Shown: positions 7,156 through 11,524 of the stretch, piece after piece
Layout: each line of letters starts with the position of its first letter
Position numbering within the stretch: position 1 is the stretch's first letter
NCBI GenBank assembly: GCA_030527065.1
Contig: JAUNBO010000007.1
Coordinates: forward strand, 1-11,524
Source: Bacillota bacterium
GTDB taxonomy: Bacteria > Bacillota > Clostridia > Peptostreptococcales > Anaerovoracaceae
DNA: 11,524 nt
Direction of reading: 5' to 3'
Made by a program: the position numbers and the translations under genes
Notes under the pieces: generated by a model
Told to the model about the DNA's origin: nothing
Database searches by the model: none
What the model saw: the letters and a program-made list of their open reading frames with translations, nothing else

Positions 7156-7611
7156 TCACTCCCCGAAGGCGTCCCTGATGTGACGTATATAGCTCTTTCC
7201 GTCCCGCCGCAGGATCTCCACCACATCCATCCGCATCAGCCTGGTCTCCGGCCGCCGGAGCATGCAATAATACCTGGCCGTCTGAAGCAGGCGGCGGCGC
7301 TTTTCCCCCGTGACGCCTTCGCAGGGGCTTCCGAAGGACAGGCTCCGGCGGCTCTTCACCTCCACAAACACCAGGCAGTCCCCTTCCAGGGCCACCAGGT
7401 CTATCTCCCCGCTGCGGCAGCGGAAATTTCTCTCCAGGATCCGATATCCCCGCTCCGCCAGCCAGGCCGCCGCCAGCTCCTCGCCCCACTGACCCAGGCA
7501 TTTTCCCGGCGCCTCGTTCTCTGCCCCCGCAAAGGAAAGGGGCCCTTCCCTCACTTCCTTTAAATGATATCCGGTCCCCGCCGCCGGCTGCTCCCGCTTT
7601 CTCTCGGTCAT
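7156..7611 (-). CDS. yraN: YraN (UPF0102) family, endonuclease-like protein
   Basis: 151 residues. UPF0102 proteins have a restriction-endonuclease-like fold and are commonly found near dprA and rnhB; their exact role is not settled. The family core starts near residue 38: GQWGEELAAAWLAERGYRILERN is interrupted by no gaps, with E44/E45, then GEIDLVA (68-74) carrying D71, and FVEVKSR (82-88) carrying E84 and K86. These match the expected E...D...ExK nuclease pattern. About 35 residues precede the core and are unlike the compact E. coli protein. The ATG at 7611 is chosen because GGAGG (7621-7625) lies nine bases upstream; a TTG at 7632 would be the only longer start. The gene has its own predicted promoter, separated from ftsY by a terminator hairpin. 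Its stop codon is directly abutted by the half repeat. Confidence 0.92.
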   Translation of the reverse strand: MTERKREQPAAGTGYHLKEVREGPLSFAGAENEAPGKCLGQWGEELAAAWLAERGYRILERNFRCRSGEIDLVALEGDCLVFVEVKSRRSLSFGSPCEGVTGEKRRRLLQTARYYCMLRRPETRLMRMDVVEILRRDGKSYIRHIRDAFGE

Positions 7612-7630
7612 TTCCCTGTTCCTCCAAATC

Positions 7631-7668
7631 AAAAAGGTCCCTATGGCTTTAGCATAGCAGACCTTTTT
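7631..7668 (-). terminator. Bidirectional intrinsic terminator between ftsY and yraN
   Basis: AAAAAGGTC (7631-7639) pairs with GACCTTTTT (7660-7668), and CTATG (7641-7645) pairs with CATAG (7653-7657) around a 7-nt loop, with one small asymmetric bulge. Both strands end in a run of five Ts. On the minus strand it would end the asnA-ftsY transcript about 70-100 bases after the ftsY stop. The run ends only six bases before the yraN ribosome binding site. Confidence 0.65.
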
Positions 7669-7679
7669 GTAAATTTCAA
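7651..7679 (-). promoter_or_regulatory. Probable yraN promoter inside the terminator hairpin
   Basis: On the minus strand TTGAAA (7679-7674) is followed by a 17-bp spacer and TATGCT (7656-7651), with TGC directly before the -10, as in extended -10 promoters. Initiation would be near 7644, giving a leader of about 33 nt. The -10 lies in the loop and inner stem of the terminator. A transcript starting here contains only one arm of the hairpin and so would not be terminated by it. Confidence 0.5.
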
Positions 7680-7734
7680 TATAATTTTTCTATTTATTTA
7701 CATTTTGTATATTTTATCCCTGCTTCCTGCCCCG

Positions 7735-8622
7735 CTATTCAAACAAACTGGCAGCGAAAGCGGCGGGATCGAAGGGCAGCAGATCTTCCATTCCCTCTCC
7801 CACGCCGATGAACTTCACCGGCAGCTCCATGGTGTCGGCGATGGTGACCACCACTCCGCCCTTGGCCGTGCCGTCCAGCTTGGTGAGGACGATCCCCGTC
7901 ACCTGGGCCACGGAGCTGAACTCCCGGGCCTGGGAAACGGCGTTTTTCCCCGTGGCGGCGTCTATGACCAGCAAAGCCTCTCTGGCCGCCTCCGGATATT
8001 CCCGCTCTATCACCTTATACATTTTCTCCAGCTCCGCCATCAGATTCTTCTTGTTCTGGAGCCGGCCCGCCGTATCGCAGATGAGCACGTCTGTCTTTTT
8101 TGCCTTGGCGGACTGCAGGGCGTCGAAGATCACCGCAGAGGGGTCCGCCCCCTCCTTATGCCGGATGACATTGACCCCTGTCCGCTCTCCCCAGATCTGC
8201 AGCTGCTCCGCCGCCGCCGCCCGGAAGGTGTCCGCCGCCGCCAGCTGCACGCTCTTCCCTTCCTGCCGGAAGCGCCAGGCCAGCTTGGCGATGGAGGTGG
8301 TCTTGCCGGAGCCGTTCACCCCTATCATGATGATGATGAGGGGCGTGGCCTCCGTCAGATGGTGGGCCTCTCCGCTGTCTATGAGCTCTCTGATGATGGA
8401 GATCAGCTGCTCTTTTATCTTTTCGGGCTCCCGAAGCCGGTTCTCCTTCACATCCTGCCGGAGCCGCTCCACTATTTTCACGGTGGTCTCCATGCCTATG
8501 TCGGAGGTGATGAGCACCTCCTCCAGCTCTTCCAGCAGCTCCTCGTCTATTTCCGGCCGGTTGAGTATGACGTCCTCGATGCGGTCCTGCAATTTCCCGA
8601 AAAAGGACCTCTTTTCCGCCAT
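7735..8622 (-). CDS. ftsY: FtsY, signal recognition particle receptor GTPase
   Basis: 295 residues. FtsY receives ribosome-nascent chain-SRP complexes at the membrane and, with Ffh, hydrolyses GTP to hand them to the Sec translocon. The N domain is at about 1-90. The G domain shows G1 GVNGSGKT (101-108), ADTFRAAAAEQL (130-141), DTAGR (183-187), TKLDGTAKGG (247-256) and GVGEGMEDLLPFDP (273-286). There is no long acidic A domain; the protein begins with a short basic helix (MAEKRSFFGKL), usual in Firmicutes. The ATG at 8622 follows GAGGAGG with nine bases between. The gene is 58 bases behind asnA, with a small GC-rich hairpin in the gap. In many Firmicutes ftsY follows smc; here it follows asnA. 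Confidence 0.97.
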   Translation of the reverse strand: MAEKRSFFGKLQDRIEDVILNRPEIDEELLEELEEVLITSDIGMETTVKIVERLRQDVKENRLREPEKIKEQLISIIRELIDSGEAHHLTEATPLIIIMIGVNGSGKTTSIAKLAWRFRQEGKSVQLAAADTFRAAAAEQLQIWGERTGVNVIRHKEGADPSAVIFDALQSAKAKKTDVLICDTAGRLQNKKNLMAELEKMYKVIEREYPEAAREALLVIDAATGKNAVSQAREFSSVAQVTGIVLTKLDGTAKGGVVVTIADTMELPVKFIGVGEGMEDLLPFDPAAFAASLFE

Positions 8623-8666
8623 GATGCGCCGCCTCCTCTTCTCTTATGATTTATGCCGGGCCCTCT

Positions 8667-8680
8667 CCCCGGCTCCGGGG
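8667..8680. other. GC hairpin directly behind the asnA stop codon
   Basis: CCCCGGCTCCGGGG is a self-complementary stretch of five to six base pairs with a tight loop, beginning at the base after the asnA stop codon on the minus strand. No T-run follows. It could shield the asnA 3' end or attenuate transcription into ftsY; the function is inference. Confidence 0.45.
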
Positions 8681-9691
8681 TCACAGAAGGAAAATATTGT
8701 TCTCCGTGCAGGTCTTTACCATATCCTCCGGCCACAGGGAAACATGGACCTCCCCGATGTGGGCCTTCCGCAGGAAATACATGCACAGGCGGGACTGGCC
8801 GATGCCGCCGCCGATGCTGTAAGGCAGCTCCCTGTTCAGTATGGCCTGATGGAACCACAGACGGCTCCTGTCCTCCGCCCCGGCCAGCTTCAGCTGGCGG
8901 GCCATGGCCTCTTCGTCCACCCGTATGCCCATGGAGCTGATCTCAAAGGCTCTCTGCAAAATGTCGCTCCACAGAATGATATCGCCGTTGAGCTCCCAGT
9001 CGTCGTAATCCGGCGCCCGGCCGTCGTGCCTGGTCCCGGACTTCAGCAGGCCGCCGATCTTCATGATGAACACCGCCCGGTGCTCTTTTGTGATCTCGTC
9101 CTCTCTGGCCTTGGGGTCCAGGTTCGGATAGCGGTCCTCCAGCTCCTGGGAGGTGATGAAATAGATCTCGTTGGGCAGCTCCGTCTTCAGCTCCCGGTAG
9201 CTCCGGTTGACGAAATCCCCCAGGTTCTTCAAGCTGTTATAGACCAGCCTCACCGTATCCCGCAGATATTCCTCGGTCCGGTCTTCCTTGCGGATGACCT
9301 TCTCCCAATCCCACTGGTCTACATAGATGGAATGGAGATTGTCCAGCTCTTCGTCCCGGCGGATGGCGTCCATGTCCGTATAGATGCCCCGGCCCGGCTC
9401 TATGCCGTACTTGCCCAGGGCCATGCGCTTCCACTTGGCAAGGGACTGCACCACCTCCGCCGAGCGGCCCGGCATATCCAGGATATCGAAGCTCACCGGC
9501 CTTTCCACGCCGTTGAGATTGTCGTTAAGGCCCTTGTCCGGGTCTACGAAGCGGGGAGCGCTGACCCGGCGCAGCTGAAGATTATAGGCCAGTTCCTGCT
9601 GGAAGAAGTCCTTGATCTTCTTGATGGCCCTCTGGCTCTCCATCACGTCGATGACAGGAGAGTAGGCTTCCGGAATGATGATCTTGCTCAT
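8681..9691 (-). CDS. asnA: Aspartate-ammonia ligase (asparagine synthetase A)
   Basis: 336 residues. It makes asparagine from aspartate, ammonia and ATP through an aspartyl-AMP intermediate; the fold is related to class II aminoacyl-tRNA synthetases. Family motifs: SLAKWKR (83-89), LHSIYVDQWDWEKVI (119-133), SQELEDRYPNLD (181-192), RHDGRAPDYDDW (221-232), LNGDIILW (234-241), SSMGIRVD (252-259) and GGGIGQSRL (294-302). Length agrees with the E. coli enzyme (about 330). The ATG at 9691 is preceded by AAAGGAGG, nine bases upstream. The leader is short and I see no T-box or other amino-acid-sensing element in it. The whole palindromic element lies immediately upstream and may contribute to the promoter. 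It is probably co-transcribed with ftsY. Confidence 0.98.
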   Translation of the reverse strand: MSKIIIPEAYSPVIDVMESQRAIKKIKDFFQQELAYNLQLRRVSAPRFVDPDKGLNDNLNGVERPVSFDILDMPGRSAEVVQSLAKWKRMALGKYGIEPGRGIYTDMDAIRRDEELDNLHSIYVDQWDWEKVIRKEDRTEEYLRDTVRLVYNSLKNLGDFVNRSYRELKTELPNEIYFITSQELEDRYPNLDPKAREDEITKEHRAVFIMKIGGLLKSGTRHDGRAPDYDDWELNGDIILWSDILQRAFEISSMGIRVDEEAMARQLKLAGAEDRSRLWFHQAILNRELPYSIGGGIGQSRLCMYFLRKAHIGEVHVSLWPEDMVKTCTENNIFLL

Positions 9692-9720
9692 GTTTCTGCA
9701 CCTCCTTTGCGCCGCCTTCC

Positions 9721-9734
9721 GCCGGTTTTCCGGC
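9721..9734. other. Small hairpin in the asnA leader
   Basis: GCCGG-TTTT-CCGGC (plus strand) is a 5-bp perfect stem with a four-base loop, 30 bases upstream of the asnA ATG and 16 bases upstream of its ribosome binding site. Not followed by a T-run on the minus strand, so not a terminator. Role unknown. Confidence 0.4.
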
Positions 9735-9756
9735 AGGACAGGCGCAGCAATTTTAT

Positions 9757-9785
9757 ACTTTATGTGCCAGCAGTGGGAGTGGCAA
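9757..9785 (-). promoter_or_regulatory. Possible asnA promoter using the end of the repeat element
   Basis: On the minus strand TTGCCA (9785-9780), the inner end of the element's terminal repeat, is a 5/6 match to a -35 box. TAAAGT (9762-9757) lies 17 bp downstream and matches a -10 box at four positions; a better-looking TATAAA (9757-9752) is too far away at 22 bp. If real, the element supplies the -35 box and flanking DNA the -10 box. The evidence is modest. Confidence 0.3.
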
Positions 9786-9990
9786 GACCGGGTCTGTGTT
9801 GTTGAATGGGTGCTTGCAACCGTCTTTCTCGCCAGCTTTTGATATGGCCGACAACTCGCTGACGCTCAAACAGGTCGGCCATTCGCGGGAGCCACGCATT
9901 CTAAACCCGCTCGCAAAAGCTGTAGCTCGAAAAACGGGCAAGCATGACCATCCCCCAACAGGCCCCGGCTTTGCCACTCCCACTGCTGGC
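9766..9990. mobile_element. 225-bp palindromic MITE-like element, three-way-junction fold
   Basis: The ends are 20-bp perfect inverted repeats, GCCAGCAGTGGGAGTGGCAA at 9766-9785 and its complement at 9971-9990. Complementarity continues inward: TGCTTGC (9811-9817) with GCAAGCA (9938-9944), and AGCTTTTG (9834-9841) with CAAAAGCT (9914-9921), with similar but diverged sequence between. The centre holds two more hairpins: ATGGCCGAC (9844-9852) with GTCGGCCAT (9874-9882), and GCGGG (9885-9889) with CCCGC (9906-9910). The whole would fold as a long stem closing two hairpins. It holds no transposase; open frames through it are chance. A 68-bp half copy lies at 7086-7153. It occupies most of the 305-base gap (9692-9996) between queH and asnA. 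A non-autonomous element or a structured RNA are both possible. Confidence 0.8.
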
Positions 9991-9996
9991 GTACAA

Positions 9997-10617
9997 TCAT
10001 AGATTATCTTTGACGCCTTTCTTCTGTTCCCGGCTGAACTGACAGCCGCAAAAGCTCTGGCGGTAAAGGCCGTATTCCCTGGAGAGCTGAACGGAGCGCT
10101 GATACCCGGCCTTTTTCTTGAAGTCTTCCGCAAGGAAGACCACCCCCGTCTCCTTTTCCAGCTCCCGGCCTATGGCGCAAAGGGCGGCCCAATCCTTGTG
10201 AGGGCTTACGGACAGGGTGGTCCCGAAGCAGTGGTAGCCGCCCGCCGCCGCCTTTCTGGCGGTTTCCCCCAGACGCAGCCGGAAGCATTCGTAACAGCGG
10301 CGGCCGCCCTCGGGTTCTTCTTCCAGCCCCCGGACCGCCTCATAAAACGCCTCCGGCTCCCAGGGCCCTTCCAGCAGCTCCAATTCCGACTCCGATTCCC
10401 GGTCCCCGGGGGCCCTTCCCCCGGCCCGCCAGGCCTTTACGAACTGCTCCTGGGCCGAAAACCGCTTCCGGTATTCCCCGGCCTCCGTGATGTTGGGGTT
10501 GTAGAAGAACAGGGTGATGCGGTAATCCTCCGCCAGCCGCTCCACCACCGCCGTGCTGCAGGGGCCGCAGCAGCTGTGCAGCAGCAATGCGGGCCTGTCT
10601 TTGCCATTGCTCCCCAT
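9997..10617 (-). CDS. queH: QueH, epoxyqueuosine reductase
   Basis: 206 residues. QueH reduces epoxyqueuosine to queuosine in the wobble position of GUN tRNAs; it is an iron-sulfur protein unrelated to QueG. Family features: HSCCGPCS (14-21), FFYNPNI (37-43), CYECF (108-112), SVSPHKDW (136-143), FKKKAGYQRSVQLS (166-179) and LYRQSFCGC (184-192). The conserved cysteines C16, C17, C20, C108, C111, C190 and C192 fit metal-cluster ligation. The ATG at 10617 lies two bases after the tdk stop; only a weak GGGAC-like ribosome binding site is seen, so translation is probably coupled to tdk. The stop codon lies six bases from the right end of the palindromic element. No other queuosine gene is in the window, so precursor may come from salvage or a distant locus. 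Confidence 0.95.
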   Translation of the reverse strand: MGSNGKDRPALLLHSCCGPCSTAVVERLAEDYRITLFFYNPNITEAGEYRKRFSAQEQFVKAWRAGGRAPGDRESESELELLEGPWEPEAFYEAVRGLEEEPEGGRRCYECFRLRLGETARKAAAGGYHCFGTTLSVSPHKDWAALCAIGRELEKETGVVFLAEDFKKKAGYQRSVQLSREYGLYRQSFCGCQFSREQKKGVKDNL

Positions 10618-10619
10618 TC

Positions 10620-11210
10620 TCAGCCGTCCCTTTCCGGCCCCAGCCTGCCGTCGTTATAGTGCTTCCGGCAGAGGGATACATACATATCGTTTCCCCCCAC
10701 CACGATCTGTTCCCCGGTCTTGACGAACTTGCCCTCCATCACCCGGGCCACCATGGTGGCCTTCCGGCCGCACCAGCAGATGGTCTTTATCTCTTCTATC
10801 TTGTCGGCATAGACCAGCATATAATAGGAGCCTTCAAAAAGCTCGTTCCGAAAATCGTTTTTCAGCCCGTAGGCCAGCACCGGCACATCGCAGCTGTCCA
10901 CGATCTCCGCCAGCTCCAGCACATGGTGCTTCTTCAGGAACTGGCACTCGTCCACCAGCACGCAGTCCACCCGGGCCCTTTCATTCTCCGCCAGAAAGAT
11001 CTGCAGGATATTGGTCTCCTCTCCCACCGGTATGGCCTGACGGCTCAGCCCGATCCGGGAGGTGATGACGCCCTTTCCGTAGCGGTCGTCCACATCCGGG
11101 GAAAAGACCAGGACCCGCTTGTTCCTTTCCTCGTAATTATAGGCCACCTTAAGGACCTCTATGGACTTTCCCGCATTCATGGTGCTGTATCTGTAATATA
11201 ACTGCGCCAT
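10620..11210 (-). CDS. tdk: Thymidine kinase (TK1 type)
   Basis: 196 residues. It phosphorylates thymidine to dTMP with ATP in the salvage pathway. The P-loop is MNAGKS (11-16) in YSTMNAGKS, as in E. coli Tdk. VLVDECQFL (84-92) carries the catalytic base E88. C145 and C147 in TICWCGRK, with C181 and H184 in CRKHY, form the likely zinc site. GGNDMYVSLC (172-181) is the thymidine-binding lasso. The sequence follows the E. coli subfamily closely almost throughout, with a shorter C-terminus. The ATG at 11210 is preceded by GAGGTG and matches the family start MAQLYY. An open frame reaching 11420 is an extension across the promoter and is rejected. It is the first gene of a tdk-queH unit. Confidence 0.98.
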   Translation of the reverse strand: MAQLYYRYSTMNAGKSIEVLKVAYNYEERNKRVLVFSPDVDDRYGKGVITSRIGLSRQAIPVGEETNILQIFLAENERARVDCVLVDECQFLKKHHVLELAEIVDSCDVPVLAYGLKNDFRNELFEGSYYMLVYADKIEEIKTICWCGRKATMVARVMEGKFVKTGEQIVVGGNDMYVSLCRKHYNDGRLGPERDG

Positions 11211-11240
11211 CAGTTCACCTCTTCTCAACACTAAGTAAAA

Positions 11241-11270
11241 ATTATACCACACCCTCCCGTCCCGGTTCAA
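11241..11270 (-). promoter_or_regulatory. Sigma-A-type promoter of tdk-queH
   Basis: On the minus strand TTGAAC (11270-11265) is followed by an 18-bp GC-rich spacer and a perfect TATAAT (11246-11241), with TGG just before it as in extended -10 promoters. Initiation near 11234 gives a leader of about 24 nt containing the ribosome binding site. Confidence 0.75.
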
Positions 11271-11336
11271 TCCCTTCCGGCCAAAAAATCCTTTTCCGCA
11301 ATCCACAATCCGCCCGGACCGTTGCCATCCACGGGG

Positions 11337-11368
11337 CCGTCCCCCTGGCGCCCTATGAGTAGTAACCC
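11337..11368 (-). repeat. Short degenerate dispersed repeat, copy B
   Basis: Shares the exact 14-mer CCGTCCCCCTGGCG (11337-11350) with 134-147 and a diverged extension containing GGGT and TACTA on the minus strand. It lies about 70 bases upstream of the tdk -35 box in the 314-base non-coding stretch 11211-11524. Confidence 0.5.
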
Positions 11369-11380
11369 CCAAAGACATCC

Positions 11381-11436
11381 GCGGCGGTTTGCGGCAGGCC
11401 GGCGCAAAACCGGCGGCCACCCCCCCAAACCGCCGC
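11381..11436. other. Strong GC-rich two-tier stem-loop upstream of tdk
   Basis: GCGGCGGTTTG (11381-11391) pairs perfectly with CAAACCGCCGC (11426-11436); inside it GCCGG (11398-11402) pairs with CCGGC (11410-11414) around a 7-nt loop. An unpaired run of seven Cs lies between the stems at 11420-11426. No T-run follows on either strand. It may be part of a structured RNA or a remnant repeat; I do not recognise a known riboswitch in it. Confidence 0.55.
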
Positions 11437-11462
11437 CCGCCGGGGCGCGGTTACAGTTTCAA

Positions 11463-11485
11463 GCCGGAGAAGCGGCGTTTTTTTT
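11463..11485 (+). terminator. Possible weak plus-strand terminator
   Basis: GCCG (11463-11466) pairs with CGGC (11473-11476) over a 6-nt loop, followed by G and eight Ts (11478-11485). The stem is short, but the T-run is the longest in the region. No gene reads into it on the plus strand, so if it works it would end an unannotated plus-strand transcript containing the hairpin at 11381-11436. Confidence 0.3.
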
Positions 11486-11498
11486 AATCTGAATCGGC

Positions 11499-11524
11499 CG
11501 AAGGTTACAAATTTGAAACCTTCG
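11499..11524. promoter_or_regulatory. 26-bp near-perfect palindrome at the window edge
   Basis: CGAAGGTT (11499-11506) and AACCTTCG (11517-11524) are perfect arms, and the centre CAAATTTG (11508-11515) is itself palindromic; only the A/A pair at 11507/11516 breaks the symmetry. Continuous dyad symmetry without a loop is more typical of a protein-binding operator than of an RNA hairpin. It could extend past the window edge, or be part of a terminator whose T-run lies outside. Confidence 0.5.

Noticed and set aside
9692..9765. T-box or other amino-acid-sensing leader for asnA
   Set aside because: The non-repeat leader is only about 74 bases, with one 5-bp hairpin and no T-box consensus or terminator.
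7808..9805. A 665-codon plus-strand open frame spanning ftsY and asnA
   Set aside because: It crosses two well-identified minus-strand genes, their gap and part of the repeat element; serine-rich low-complexity translation marks it as a shadow.
9753..10133. A 126-codon minus-strand frame, and a 68-codon plus-strand frame, through the palindromic element
   Set aside because: They read through inverted repeats and into the end of queH. A matching peptide tail in the half copy reflects DNA repeat identity, not coding selection.
11211..11420. Seventy-residue N-terminal extension of thymidine kinase
   Set aside because: It would translate the promoter -10 and the ribosome binding site; family alignment starts at MAQLYY.
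1..11524. CRISPR array, tRNA or rRNA genes, transposase, prophage or toxin-antitoxin genes
   Set aside because: I looked on both strands and saw no spaced direct repeats, cloverleaf with CCA end, or fitting open frames.

Overview
The window carries ten protein-coding genes, all on the minus strand, so transcription runs from high to low coordinates: tdk, queH, asnA, ftsY, yraN, comM, dprA, topA, hslV, hslU. The content points to a Gram-positive anaerobe of the Clostridia, most likely a fairly GC-rich member of the Lachnospiraceae. Evidence for this is the comM/dprA/topA/hslV/hslU order (a variant of the Firmicutes order dprA-topA-trmFO-xerC-hslV-hslU-codY), strong AGGAGG-type ribosome binding sites, a ClpQ-like HslV, and AT-rich promoters set between GC-rich genes. 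The family-level assignment is inference from memory of related genomes.

Region by region (minus-strand reading order). 11524-11211 is a 314-base non-coding stretch with several inverted repeats, a short degenerate repeat and the tdk promoter. 11210-9997 holds tdk (thymidine kinase) and queH (epoxyqueuosine reductase), two bases apart and surely co-transcribed. 9996-9692 is a 305-base intergenic region almost filled by a 225-bp imperfect palindrome with 20-bp perfect terminal inverted repeats, a MITE-like element. 9691-7735 holds asnA (ammonia-dependent asparagine synthetase) and ftsY (SRP receptor). 7734-7612 is an AT-rich gap with a bidirectional terminator hairpin that has a promoter -10 inside it. 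7611-4538 holds yraN, comM and dprA; a 68-bp half copy of the palindromic element sits directly behind the yraN stop. A well-formed promoter overlapping the 3' end of dprA drives topA (4451-2355), followed by the HslVU protease genes hslV (2227-1688) and hslU (1674-247). Bases 246-1 are non-coding and hold a 9-bp stem-loop and a second copy of the short degenerate repeat.

Functional themes are DNA uptake and recombination (comM, dprA, possibly yraN), topology (topA), ATP-dependent proteolysis (hslVU), membrane protein targeting (ftsY), nucleotide salvage (tdk), tRNA modification (queH) and amino acid synthesis (asnA). The protein genes are ordinary housekeeping genes. The unusual content is between them: a structured dispersed element found once whole and once as a half copy, both placed at gene 3' ends, and promoters whose -10 boxes lie inside inverted repeats. 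I see no tRNA, rRNA, CRISPR array, transposase gene or prophage gene.
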